Assembly (NCBI RefSeq): GCF_003201285.1
Contig: NZ_QICS01000011.1
Coordinates: 81,414 to 145,413, forward strand
Direction: 5' to 3'
DNA: 64,000 nucleotides
From: Lachnotalea glycerini
GTDB lineage: Bacteria; Bacillota; Clostridia; Lachnospirales; Lachnospiraceae
In this document: in pieces, positions 9,130 to 17,837 of the stretch
Layout: every line of letters begins with the position of its first letter
How positions within the stretch are numbered: the stretch's first letter is position 1
Program-made: the position numbers and the translations under genes
The notes under the pieces: generated by a model
Database searches by the model: none
Told to the model about the DNA's origin: nothing
The model's input: the letters and a program-made list of their open reading frames with translations, nothing else

Positions 9130-10497
9130 TTAATTATAATCGTCCAGTAGCGTATCCAGCTCTGTCTTCATATTTTCAACCGCCTGTTCATTCGTCTTTT
9201 CACCACTGAACACAGATGAATAACCATCACCCAAAATTGTTTTTAATCCACTAAGTCCTGCAAAGTTTACTGTAGGAATACATCCGCTGGCAATTGTATC
9301 AAGGTAACCTGCATAATCATCACCTGTAATATACTCTGCTTTTTGTCCTTCAATCGTTGCAGGTATTTTACCACTTGACTGCCAAAACATTAAGTCACTG
9401 TCATTTGAAGTAAAGAATTTCAAATAATCAACTGCTGCTGCTTTCTCACTTTCTGTTGCTTTACTACAAAGCGCATAACCTTCCGCATTTAGCATAGTAC
9501 CTGGTGCATCTCCCGGAATCTTAAAAGAACCAATTTTTCCTTTTAAATCCTCGTTATTGGCATATGCAACGCCTATTGCATTTGATCCGGAAAGCATCAT
9601 ACTTGTATAACCCATAGCAAAGTAATTTGCTGCTGTTGCATAATCAACCTCTGTAATTCCGGTAGGAACCACACCATGTACGTTATTCATATCTGTCCAA
9701 AAAGAAAATGCATCCAAAAAGCCTTCCTGATCAAGATCATTTTTCCATGTACCATCTGTATTTTGACTAATCAAATCATAACCGTTACTCCATAAATAGC
9801 TCATAAAACGGCTTTGTCCAGAGGAATTATTCGAACCAACCATGGAAAATCCCCATTGGTCCACTTCTCCATCCCCATTTGTATCCCCTGTAAGAGCCTT
9901 AGCACAGTTTAGAAAATCTTCCCAAGTCTTTGGCACTTCCAGACCTTTTTCTTTAAATAAATCTGTTCTGTAGATGACTGCGGACGGCTGAACATCAATC
10001 GGATAAAAAGCCATAGTATCATCTAACGTACATGCTTCCACCACACCATTTGCAAACTGTCCTAAAACATCTTGATCAAGCCATTTATTTAAGTCTTCTG
10101 TCAAACCTAAATCGTACAAAGTTGGGGCTTGATCCGCACTTGTAAAAAATAGTGTAGGAAGATCATCCGGTGATGTTGCCATTGCAGCAAGCTTAGTATA
10201 AATATCATTACTGCTGATTGCGGTAATCTCAATTGTAACATTCGGATGTGCTGCCATATAGGCATCTGCATACTGATAAACATACTGTCCATGAGGGTCT
10301 TCGCTTGCATATGCACACATAACTGATATAGTAACAGGTTCTTCCTCTGTTGTTTCCTTCCCCTGTTCCTCATTTGTTGTTGCAGAGGCACTACCATCTG
10401 TAGCTGCATCATTTGTTGCAGTGCTGCCACCACAACCAGTTAGTAACGCTGTTGCCATAATTCCCGATAAAACCAATGCTAAAAATCTCTTTAACAT
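9130..10497 (-). CDS. ABC transporter substrate-binding lipoprotein (family 1, sugar type)
   Basis: This is a 455-residue lipoprotein. A basic N-terminus and hydrophobic segment end in the lipobox LLTGC, followed by a Ser/Thr/Glu-rich linker and a solute-binding family 1 domain (ITAISSNDIYTKLAAM, DLTEDLNKWLD, PKTWEDFLNCAKAL). An internal DTNGDGEVDQWGF is an EF-hand-like calcium loop, seen in some sugar-binding proteins. The ATG at 10503 directly follows AGGAGGA; the ATG at 10497 has 7-nt spacing and is preferred. It captures the operon's substrate outside the membrane and delivers it to the two permeases. The ligand class (sugar, glycoside or acyl amino sugar) is inferred from family and neighbours. 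Confidence 0.92.
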   Translation of the reverse strand: MLKRFLALVLSGIMATALLTGCGGSTATNDAATDGSASATTNEEQGKETTEEEPVTISVMCAYASEDPHGQYVYQYADAYMAAHPNVTIEITAISSNDIYTKLAAMATSPDDLPTLFFTSADQAPTLYDLGLTEDLNKWLDQDVLGQFANGVVEACTLDDTMAFYPIDVQPSAVIYRTDLFKEKGLEVPKTWEDFLNCAKALTGDTNGDGEVDQWGFSMVGSNNSSGQSRFMSYLWSNGYDLISQNTDGTWKNDLDQEGFLDAFSFWTDMNNVHGVVPTGITEVDYATAANYFAMGYTSMMLSGSNAIGVAYANNEDLKGKIGSFKIPGDAPGTMLNAEGYALCSKATESEKAAAVDYLKFFTSNDSDLMFWQSSGKIPATIEGQKAEYITGDDYAGYLDTIASGCIPTVNFAGLSGLKTILGDGYSSVFSGEKTNEQAVENMKTELDTLLDDYN

Positions 10498-10617
10498 ATT
10501 CATTCCTCCTAGTTTTTGCTATACTATAAATAGTTACCACTTCATAAACTTGCTAGTCCTCTCAATCGCTTCTTGCATCAAAGTGACTTCTTACCCTCAA
10601 ATTTTACTGCTCTAAAA

Positions 10618-11091
10618 TTACAAATCTTTAATCTCCAGCAATACCTCCATTTCACAGGCAATGCCATCTGGCAGTGTATTACAGCCGACTGCAGTCCTAG
10701 CAGGTAAACCAGCCTCACTTCCAAAAATATCAAGTAAAAGTTTTGAACCTCCATTTACCACCATAGGCTGTTGTTCAAAATCTTCTGTGCTATTTACAAA
10801 CGCCAGTATCTTCACAAATTTTTTGATACGATTTAAATCTCCAAGTTTTGCATCTAAGTTTGCCAATAAATTTAATACACAATTATATGCCGCTTCTTGC
10901 CCTTGTTCTATCGTAAATTCTCTACCTAATTTGCCGACAAATGATTTACCGTCACCAATATCACAACCACATCCAGAACAATAAAGTAAGTTTGTTGAAA
11001 AATTCATTACTGGACTGTAAATACCTCCTTTTGGTGGTGGGGAAGGCAGTATAATCCCTTTTTCTTTTAAAATCTGATATACATCCATCAT
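10618..11091 (-). CDS. RidA/YjgF-family enamine/imine deaminase
   Basis: About 157 residues with the Rid pattern: PPKGGIYSPVMNFSTNLLYCSG at the N-terminal side, YNCVLNLLANLDAKLGDL in the helix region, and PARTAVGCNTLPDGIACEMEVL containing the conserved Arg that binds the substrate carboxylate. RidA proteins hydrolyse reactive enamines/imines made by PLP-dependent dehydratases, and the SelA-like PLP enzyme at the end of this operon could generate such species. It is slightly longer than canonical RidA (about 128 residues), as in the YjgH/Rid2-like branches. The first ATG (11097) is almost on top of AGGAGA; ATG 11091 has better spacing. It is the first gene of the operon, divergent from the regulator. 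Confidence 0.87.
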   Translation of the reverse strand: MMDVYQILKEKGIILPSPPPKGGIYSPVMNFSTNLLYCSGCGCDIGDGKSFVGKLGREFTIEQGQEAAYNCVLNLLANLDAKLGDLNRIKKFVKILAFVNSTEDFEQQPMVVNGGSKLLLDIFGSEAGLPARTAVGCNTLPDGIACEMEVLLEIKDL

Positions 11092-11170
11092 AAACATATT
11101 CTCCTGCTGATTATTTACTTTTTTTACTTACAATTGAAATTTCAAAGTAATTTAATTATAGTTAATCACA

Positions 11171-11492
11171 TTTTGTTGAAATTTGCAATATGTTTTTTAA
11201 ACATTTTTTTGAAATTTTAATTTATATTGATTTATCTATTGATTAATACGAGTTTTTTTACTGTAATAGATTTGATAATTTGTTGATTTATGTTTATGTT
11301 TAGGTTAAACAAATTGTTGATTTTAGCAATTTGGTTTTTAATTCCATTACAAAAATCAGTTATTCTTTGTCATTGTTTCCGATTACAAAAATAAATCATG
11401 TTTTAAACAAATTTTTTAATTAATCTTTAATTTTTTTACATATATAAGGGATATTTATGTACTATATTGACATTTTGTTGATATTGCTTTAT
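11171..11492 (+). repeat. Four dispersed copies of a TTTTGTTGA(A/T)-type motif, candidate operator
   Basis: Related sequences occur at 11171-11189 (TTTTGTTGAAATTTGCAAT), 11277-11290 (AATTTGTTGATTTA), 11311-11330 (AAATTGTTGATTTTAGCAAT) and 11473-11492 (TTTTGTTGATATTGC...). The third forms an inverted repeat CAAATTG-N10-CAATTTG (11310-11333). The fourth fills the spacer of the regulator promoter, and the first lies just upstream of the leftward TATAAT. The placement fits an operator for the neighbouring HTH protein, controlling itself and the catabolic operon. Confidence 0.55.
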
Positions 11493-11495
11493 GAT
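11467..11495 (+). promoter_or_regulatory. Sigma-A promoter of the DauR/YheO-like regulator
   Basis: TTGACA (11467-11472), a 17-bp spacer and TATGAT (11490-11495) lie 50 bp before the start codon. The spacer is a copy of the repeated motif, which suggests autoregulation. Confidence 0.8.
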
Positions 11496-11544
11496 AGCCT
11501 CAAATAATTAATTCTTTAATATGAATAATCAGTGAGGTAATTAT

Positions 11545-12189
11545 ATGAGTTTTGTAAATGATAATTTTGAAATGTTGTCAGAGATTGCAAAATGTATTGC
11601 AGAAGAGTTTGGTTCTAATTGCGAAGTAGTACTGCACGACCTAACCAGACCTTACAACAATACAATTGTTGCCATTTATCATGGACATTTAACAGGCAGA
11701 AAAATTGGAGACGGTGGAACCAACATGGGTTTAGCCATTTTACGAGGTACAGCAAAAGCAGAGGATGAATATGGTTATATCAATTATTCTGATTCTGGAA
11801 GAACATTCAAATCTTCCAGCAAATATTTTAAAGACGAAAATGGTAAGATTGTCGGCAGTTTATGCATTAATTATGATATTACTGATTTAATTTCACTGCA
11901 AAACAGCTTACAGCAAATCACAAATATAAACAATGATATTAATATCAAAAGAAGCTCATCAGGTAATGAAATTTTTGCAAAAAATGTGGATGAATTAATC
12001 GATGTGTTACTAAAAGAGGCAATTGAGATAACAGGCAAAAATATAAACGACCTGTCTAAGGACGACAGAATAAACATTGTTAAATATCTTGATGAAAAAG
12101 GAGCATTTTTAATTAAAAAGTCTGCTGAAGCGGTAGCCGATCGTCTTGGGATCTCCAGATTTACCGTGTACAATTATATTAATGCCTGA
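11545..12189 (+). CDS. DauR/YheO-type transcriptional regulator (PAS-like YheO domain plus HTH)
   Basis: The 214-residue protein has an N-terminal YheO/PAS-like sensor domain (CEVVLHDLTRPYNNTIVAI, then GSLCINYDITDL at about 100-115) and a C-terminal helix-turn-helix ending AVADRLGISRFTVYNYINA. The best known relative is DauR of Pseudomonas aeruginosa, which controls D-arginine utilisation. The divergent operon here encodes a D-aminoacylase-type deacylase, a PLP enzyme and RidA, so control of an amino-compound or amino-sugar catabolic pathway is likely. GTGAGGTAATTAT precedes the ATG. The ligand is unknown. Confidence 0.85.
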   Translation: MSFVNDNFEMLSEIAKCIAEEFGSNCEVVLHDLTRPYNNTIVAIYHGHLTGRKIGDGGTNMGLAILRGTAKAEDEYGYINYSDSGRTFKSSSKYFKDENGKIVGSLCINYDITDLISLQNSLQQITNINNDINIKRSSSGNEIFAKNVDELIDVLLKEAIEITGKNINDLSKDDRINIVKYLDEKGAFLIKKSAEAVADRLGISRFTVYNYINA

Positions 12190-12195
12190 TTATAA

Positions 12196-12235
12196 AAACG
12201 CTCAATGCCTAATAAATGATAAGCATTGAGCGTTT
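12196..12235. terminator. Bidirectional terminator between convergent genes
   Basis: A perfect 13-bp stem AAACGCTCAATGC/GCATTGAGCGTTT with a 14-nt loop, flanked by A- and T-rich ends, lies right after the regulator stop and serves both strands. Confidence 0.9.
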
Positions 12236-12307
12236 CTTATTGTAGTTGGAATTTTTTTATATAAAGACACTTCGTAAAAAAGAAGCAATTGCAATGATTG
12301 TATCCGC

Positions 12308-13084
12308 CTATACCAAAGCTCCTCCACCATCTACAATGATAAACTGCCCCTGTACATAACTAGAAGCATCACTTGACAGATAAAGGACTGTACCATTTAA
12401 TTCTCCTCTGCTTCCCGGACGTCCGGCAGGATTTAAAGCATTATATTTGTTCAAAAATTCTTCTGACTTAAACAAAGTTCCACTTGTCATTTCACTTTCA
12501 AACAAAGCCGGTCCAATGGCATTTACCGTAATGCCATATCTCGCATAGGAAGCTGCCATTCCCCTTGTCAAGCCTACTACAGCGGCTTTGGAGGAATTAT
12601 AAGAATGTCTGATAAAAACATCAAATTTATCTGCAACAATCGCATTAACGGATGCAATATTAACAATTTTACCATAGCCTTTTTCTTTCATATGAGGCAC
12701 GACATATTTGCTTGCCAAAAAGATTCCCTTTACATTGGTATCAAAAGATTTGTCCCAATCTTCTACTGTCATACTGTCAACTCCGCCTCGTACCGCAATC
12801 CCTGCATTGTTTAACAATATATCAATCTGACCAAAAGTATCAAAAACAGTTTTCATGGCTGTCTTAACACTTTCTTCGTCTGTCACATCACAGCCAACAG
12901 CAATGACTTTTCTTCCTGTTTTCTCAATTTCTGTTTTTACCTCATTTAGCTTTTCAACACGTCTTGCCAATAAGGCAACATCTGCTCCTGACTTTGCATA
13001 CGCAAGTGCTGCATCTGCTCCAAGTCCTGAACTTGCTCCTGTTACGACTGCTACTTTACCGGTTAAATCAAATAAATTTTCCAT
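12308..13084 (-). CDS. Short-chain dehydrogenase/reductase
   Basis: About 258 residues with all classical SDR signatures: TGASSGLG cofactor loop, NNAG, catalytic Ser in NIASVNA and the YNSSK (YxxxK) pair, and C-terminal GQFIIVDGGG. ARR after the second strand suggests NADP(H) preference. It lies about 57 bp downstream of the fused flavin reductase on the same strand, probably one transcript. It may oxidise or reduce a hydroxyl/keto group in the same pathway, but the substrate cannot be read from sequence. The ATG at 13084 has better spacing to GAGAGGA than the one at 13090. The downstream bidirectional terminator ends the unit. Confidence 0.9.
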   Translation of the reverse strand: MENLFDLTGKVAVVTGASSGLGADAALAYAKSGADVALLARRVEKLNEVKTEIEKTGRKVIAVGCDVTDEESVKTAMKTVFDTFGQIDILLNNAGIAVRGGVDSMTVEDWDKSFDTNVKGIFLASKYVVPHMKEKGYGKIVNIASVNAIVADKFDVFIRHSYNSSKAAVVGLTRGMAASYARYGITVNAIGPALFESEMTSGTLFKSEEFLNKYNALNPAGRPGSRGELNGTVLYLSSDASSYVQGQFIIVDGGGALV

Positions 13085-13141
13085 GTACATACATCCTCTC
13101 TTTTCATTTTAAAGGTAATAACGCTACCTTAAACACTGGTA

Positions 13142-15955
13142 TTAGATACGACCCGTCTCCATAAATGTGGTACGATCATATCTTCCTGTTAATAAGTATG
13201 GAATAATATCATCTGCTTCTAATTTTTCAACTAAATTTAATTTATGAACCAGTAAGCTATTCTTGGAATAAGCACCTCCTATTATTGTGTTAATCGGAAG
13301 CTCTGCCCATGGATCATCAATGCTTGATTTCAGTTTCATGGATACGGTTGCCGGTTCCCATGCCTGATAGTTATATTCACATTGATTCATCAATAACGCC
13401 CCATTTACAAAATGTGCTTCTCCATTTTCATCCGGAATACGATCAAAATGAAAATAAAAACCGCCGCCAAAGGTCTGCTTGCCTGCAGCCGGAAATTGAT
13501 AAAGTGGTGCAGTCAGCGGACTATTATATTCACCAAGTTTTAAGGTCACATCAATTAGCTGTGTTCCTCTTCTGGTTACTCCTGCTGTTATTATATCATC
13601 ATTTTTACGAATGACAAACTCTGCTCCCATTTTTTTAGGAATGCTTCCATTGTCTCGACCACATTGTACCGCCATCTCAGCTCCTGCTCCGCCAAGCACA
13701 AGCCCCACCGTATATAATCCAAGCGATTTTCCATAGGTTGCATATACTCCTAAAATTGCTTCATAATAGTCATCTGCAAAACTTGGATTGTTCACATGAC
13801 AAATCGATATGGTAACAACTGGCATAGAAAATGGCTTTAAAGGTGGCGGTAGAATTTTAGCAATGGCAGATGGATCTGTCAGATAGCTTATGTAAATTCC
13901 TTCTTGATTATCCATAAGAGAAATTTTGCCAAAGTCAGAAACCTCTTCTTTTGCTATCTTAAAGCTTGGCTTCTTTTGCTTCTTTAAAAATAACTCTCTT
14001 CCTGCTTCATAGCCCATACGCGTAGCAGGAGCGATCGTTCCATCCTTAACAGCACTTCCGATTACCTTAACCGTCACACCCTTTTCTTCTAAATCAGAAA
14101 CTAAGGTCTGATCCGGCTTAAAACCCAAAGACAAAACAACGGCATCTGCTTCTTGTATTACGTCCTCATTATCGGCAAGTCTCTTTAATATCACGCAGTC
14201 ATCCTTAATTTCTGTTAAAGAATGTGCAAGCAGGTAGCTTACACCTCCTTTGGCCAGACGACCACAGACATCGGCTACATTTGTATGGTTTGCACCCGGG
14301 GCAGGTTGATCAAGCATATCGACGATGGTAACCTGATTTCCCTCTTCCATGAGATATTCTGCCGTTTCAAGTCCCGTTAGTCCGGCTCCGATTACTGCTA
14401 TTTTTTTCTCTTTTAATGCAGCTTTACCTGATAATACAGATTCAACTGTATATACATTAGCATTGTTTACTCCTTTTATTTTCTCAGGAATAATTGACAC
14501 CGATCCTGTAGCCAGCAAAACTGCGTCCGGCTTCTCTGCCATAATAAGCTCCTTGGTTGCCTCTGTGTTTAATCTAACGCTAACGCCTAGTCTGTCAAAT
14601 TCATTGTGGTAATAATCTGCAATCCATTGCATACGTTCCTTTAACGGAGGTTTTTTTGCCAGATTAACCGTTCCTCCAAGTTCACTTTGTCTGTCAATTA
14701 AGGTCACTTTCACACCACGTAGTGCAAGCGTTTGTGCCGCACACATTCCGGCAGGACCTGCTCCCACAACAACTGTCTTATGCCCTACGGTATCCTGTGT
14801 TAAATCTCCATATTTTATCTCTCTTGCATAAGTAGGATTCAACGCACATTCCGGCGGTAAACCAGCGCTATTGTATTCATTTAGACTTTCAAAGCAGCGA
14901 AGACAGGAGATACATTTTCGTAATTCCTTTTCTCTGCCTTCTTGTACCTTTTTCCCCCACTGTGCGTCTGCATTCCAGGTTCGACCCATGGAAACAAAGT
15001 CCACAATGTTCTCCTCAAGTAATCTCTCTGCTACTACCGGCTCCCTCACAACCGATACTCCAATAACAGGAATACTAACGTGTTTTTTAACAGCCAAAAG
15101 CATTTCATTTCTCCAACCCTGAGCGAAAGAAATTGGTTCAATGCAGGTCATACCTGTTTCATATAATCCGCAACTGACATCAATAAAATCAATTCCTGCT
15201 TGTTCTAATGCCATTGCAATTTTGATTCCATCCTGAATATGAATGTAGTCCTCACTAACCCCTGTCTTATCTAAGAATTCTTCTACACTAAGCCTTACTC
15301 CGACAGGAAAATCATGACCGCACACCTTACGAATCCCCTCAATGATTTCTACAAGCATTCTAAGACGCTTCTCAAAGCTTCCACCATATTCATCTTCCCT
15401 TTTGTTTGTATAAGGAGACAAAAACTGATGTAAAAGATAGCCATGTGCCGCATGAAGCTCTACGCCGTCACAGCCTGCCTTTTGTACCCTTTGTGCACCC
15501 TCAATGAACTGATTGATTAATTGCTTCACTTCGTCCGTTGTAAGTGCCCTTGTTTCCTGCTTTACTAATTTGCACGGAATCGCAGACGGAGCAACCACCG
15601 GCTGACCTCCTATCAGCGCAGACACGGTTTCACGTCCTGGATGATGTAACTGAATAAAAATCCTGCTGTCATGTTTATGCACCGCCTGTGCAAGCCTTGA
15701 CAGCGGTTCAATGTGTCTGTCCTTTGTCACAGACAACTGTCTTAACAGCCCTGCTCCATGTACATCATTGATACGCGTAATTTCTGGTATGATAAGCCCC
15801 GCCCCACCAATGGCTCTTGCCTCATAAAAGGCAATCATGTCCTTTGAGGGCGTTCCGTCCAGGTTAGCCAGCCCACACCCCATTGGAGACATAACCAATC
15901 GATTTTTAAGTGTTACCTTTCCAATGTTTCCGGCTTCAAATATCTTATGATACAT
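13142..15955 (-). CDS. Fusion: Fe-S old-yellow-enzyme reductase + FAD/NAD domain + acetoacetate-decarboxylase-like domain
   Basis: This is a 937-residue three-part protein. Residues 1-340 are an OYE barrel (LHHPGRE, HAAHGYLLHQFLSPYTN). Cys348, 351, 354 and 370 form a 4Fe-4S site with spacing CX2CX2CX15C, while 2,4-dienoyl-CoA reductase has CX2CX3CX11C. Residues 393-660 carry FAD (GAGPAG, 398-403) and NAD(P) (GAGLTG, 523-528) sites, as in 2-enoate reductase and bile-acid BaiCD/BaiH. Residues about 680-937 are extra and match acetoacetate decarboxylase: LPPPLKP (702-708) and GRDNGSIPKK, where Lys774 aligns with the Schiff-base lysine. The protein may couple enoate reduction with beta-keto-acid chemistry. 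The frame is continuous with one start (AGGAGGTAGAAA ATG). Domain calls are firm; substrate is unknown. Confidence 0.88.
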   Translation of the reverse strand: MYHKIFEAGNIGKVTLKNRLVMSPMGCGLANLDGTPSKDMIAFYEARAIGGAGLIIPEITRINDVHGAGLLRQLSVTKDRHIEPLSRLAQAVHKHDSRIFIQLHHPGRETVSALIGGQPVVAPSAIPCKLVKQETRALTTDEVKQLINQFIEGAQRVQKAGCDGVELHAAHGYLLHQFLSPYTNKREDEYGGSFEKRLRMLVEIIEGIRKVCGHDFPVGVRLSVEEFLDKTGVSEDYIHIQDGIKIAMALEQAGIDFIDVSCGLYETGMTCIEPISFAQGWRNEMLLAVKKHVSIPVIGVSVVREPVVAERLLEENIVDFVSMGRTWNADAQWGKKVQEGREKELRKCISCLRCFESLNEYNSAGLPPECALNPTYAREIKYGDLTQDTVGHKTVVVGAGPAGMCAAQTLALRGVKVTLIDRQSELGGTVNLAKKPPLKERMQWIADYYHNEFDRLGVSVRLNTEATKELIMAEKPDAVLLATGSVSIIPEKIKGVNNANVYTVESVLSGKAALKEKKIAVIGAGLTGLETAEYLMEEGNQVTIVDMLDQPAPGANHTNVADVCGRLAKGGVSYLLAHSLTEIKDDCVILKRLADNEDVIQEADAVVLSLGFKPDQTLVSDLEEKGVTVKVIGSAVKDGTIAPATRMGYEAGRELFLKKQKKPSFKIAKEEVSDFGKISLMDNQEGIYISYLTDPSAIAKILPPPLKPFSMPVVTISICHVNNPSFADDYYEAILGVYATYGKSLGLYTVGLVLGGAGAEMAVQCGRDNGSIPKKMGAEFVIRKNDDIITAGVTRRGTQLIDVTLKLGEYNSPLTAPLYQFPAAGKQTFGGGFYFHFDRIPDENGEAHFVNGALLMNQCEYNYQAWEPATVSMKLKSSIDDPWAELPINTIIGGAYSKNSLLVHKLNLVEKLEADDIIPYLLTGRYDRTTFMETGRI

Positions 15956-16081
15956 TTTCTACCTCCTGCTCTGAACTCAAAAAGAAATAATAGGTAATCA
16001 ACAGTTACTATAACCCTCCCGTTGTTCTAAGAATACGTGATAGGCAATCAATTTTCAACGTGTATGATGTATGATAAATAT

Positions 16082-16110
16082 TTGACAATTTGTTTATGAT
16101 GCACTATAGT
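16082..16110 (+). promoter_or_regulatory. Sigma-A promoter of the PucR-type regulator
   Basis: TTGACA (16082-16087), 17-bp spacer, TATAGT (16105-16110). The 19-nt shared element CAATTTGTTTATGATGCAC (16086-16104) fills the spacer. On the opposite strand TTGTCA (16083-16088) plus CATACA 18 bp further on is a plausible promoter for the divergent fused reductase, so the element sits between both. Confidence 0.75.
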
Positions 16111-16215
16111 TAAAGCAGGTTTTTAATACTGAAATGATAAATAAGGAAAAAGTGCAAAATAACTGCTTTGCATTTTACTTTTTGTGTTTTATAAGCAGCA
16201 CGAATGGAGGAAACC

Positions 16216-17748
16216 ATGACATTTACAAAGCTAGTAGAGAAAATTTCAAAAGAGTATTCTATTGATATCTTATCGGTTGGGACGGATATGGAAATACATG
16301 ATGTTGCCCTAATTGATAACAAGCATGACAATTCCTACAAAAACACTCTATACTTTGGTTATGATAGACAATTAAAAAATTTAGCCTTTTTGCCATCACA
16401 ATGCATTCTTGCTAAAACGCCCGATATGAATCTTACCAATTTTTCACTGACAAATATTGCTTTGGTTACAGAAGACAATTTATTTACTGTATTTAATGAG
16501 GCAAAAGCATTCATTGAAGCTACACGCAGTAAGGGAATCTTTGAAGAGCTTACCGCTCTTGCCGATAAAACTCACTGCCTTGAAGCAGTAATCAATACTG
16601 CCTCAGTACGACTTGGAAATTCATTGCTGTTTTGTGACATGAATTATAAAATACTTGCCTATTCCACTACCATTCCTGTTCTTGACCCTCTATGGGTTGA
16701 GAATACCAAAAAAGGCTACTGCTCTTACGAGTTCATCAGCAGCGTTAAGGAGTTGAAATCTATCAAAAGTGCTTCATCGACTACGGCTGCCTTTGAAGTT
16801 ACCTGCCCGCAGTCTCCTTACCAAAAGCTTAGCAGTAAAGTCTTTCATAATCAAACGCAGATTGGGTTTTTGTTGATGATTGAAAGCGAGAACAATATAC
16901 TCCCATCCCATTACGAAATGATGAGTACAATCAGTCATGTTATCAGCTATACCATTGCCTACTATACACCTGATTTATTTGAGGGCAACAGTCAGTATCA
17001 TGAATTATTATATGATATGCTGATTGGTGCGCCGTCAAAGGACATTCTTCCAAGACTTACCGAACTTCCTTTTCCACCTAAGATGCTTGTGCTCTTTATT
17101 CGTCCCACCAGATATATGGGACCGCAATATTTAAAGAACTTCACTTACAAGAATTTGAAAGTGCAAATACAGGGGACTCATGCCACCTATCACAACAAGG
17201 GTATTGTTGCGGTGATTCCGTTAAAGGAAGATGCAGAAATGGAATTGGAGCTTTTGAATATGTTAAAGGATATTTGTCAAAAAGAACATATTCGGATTGG
17301 CATCAGTAATTCCTTTACCAACATAGAAAACTTCGTAGATTACTATGAGCAAGCTCATGCTGCCTTAGAACTGGGGCAGAAGCTAAAAACCGAAGAATTG
17401 ATTTGCCGATACCAAGACTATCAGATTTATGATTTGTTTTCAGAATTAAAAAATCCTGATAAATTAGGACACTTTTGCCATCCTGCTTTGGCAATTTTAA
17501 GGCAGTACGACCATAAAAGCAGCTCCGAACTATACAAAACTTTATGCGTTTTTATTGATAAGGGGTGTAATATTAAACTGACATCAGAAAGCTTATACAT
17601 ACACCGCAACTCTTTGGTCTATCGCCTAAACCGCATTACTGATATCTGTCAGATTGATTTTTCGGATATTAATACACTCTTTCTGCTTCGACTCTCCTTT
17701 CTCATAGACCGATATAACGAATTGAACACAAGCAAGGAATGGCAGTAA
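16216..17748 (+). CDS. PucR/CdaR-family transcriptional regulator
   Basis: About 510 residues. The N-terminal half looks like the PucR leader/GAF-like region (IALVTEDNLFTVFNEAKAFIEA, then AVINTASVRLGNSLLFCDMNYKILA). The middle has a GGDEF-like relic, and the C-terminus carries the PucR HTH: LTSESLYIHRNSLVYRLNRI. These regulators respond to small molecules and usually activate adjacent catabolic genes. The start at 16216 is chosen over 16204 because GGAGG lies 5 nt before it. It is divergent from the fused reductase, and the shared element suggests it also controls the chemoreceptor gene downstream. Confidence 0.87.
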   Translation: MTFTKLVEKISKEYSIDILSVGTDMEIHDVALIDNKHDNSYKNTLYFGYDRQLKNLAFLPSQCILAKTPDMNLTNFSLTNIALVTEDNLFTVFNEAKAFIEATRSKGIFEELTALADKTHCLEAVINTASVRLGNSLLFCDMNYKILAYSTTIPVLDPLWVENTKKGYCSYEFISSVKELKSIKSASSTTAAFEVTCPQSPYQKLSSKVFHNQTQIGFLLMIESENNILPSHYEMMSTISHVISYTIAYYTPDLFEGNSQYHELLYDMLIGAPSKDILPRLTELPFPPKMLVLFIRPTRYMGPQYLKNFTYKNLKVQIQGTHATYHNKGIVAVIPLKEDAEMELELLNMLKDICQKEHIRIGISNSFTNIENFVDYYEQAHAALELGQKLKTEELICRYQDYQIYDLFSELKNPDKLGHFCHPALAILRQYDHKSSSELYKTLCVFIDKGCNIKLTSESLYIHRNSLVYRLNRITDICQIDFSDINTLFLLRLSFLIDRYNELNTSKEWQ

Positions 17749-17787
17749 AAATAATTTTAAGAATGAAAACTTGGTTTTTAACTATCA

Positions 17788-17811
17788 AAAGCGCAGTATG
17801 AACTGCGCTTT
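17788..17811. terminator. Bidirectional terminator between pucR-like and chemoreceptor genes
   Basis: A 10-bp perfect stem AAAGCGCAGT/ACTGCGCTTT with an ATGA loop, flanked by A-rich and T-rich sequence, separates two convergent genes. Confidence 0.85.
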
Positions 17812-17837
17812 CAAAAACAGATTTCCAGAGGGGAATT

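Larger units (their letters stand above)
11098..11544. promoter_or_regulatory. Divergent control region between the RidA operon and the DauR/YheO-like regulator
   Basis: This 447-bp, very AT-rich stretch has no gene. It holds a strong rightward promoter, a leftward TATAAT (11155-11160, read on the minus strand, with a poor -35) and four copies of a TTTGTTGA-type motif listed separately. I see no other gene or RNA. Confidence 0.75.

Noticed and set aside
10107..10433. 108-codon minus-strand frame rich in Gln and Met
   Set aside because: Out-of-frame shadow of the solute-binding lipoprotein gene.
11277..11333. CRISPR-like repeats in the divergent AT-rich region
   Set aside because: Copies are short, imperfect and irregularly spaced; they fit operator sites, not a CRISPR array.
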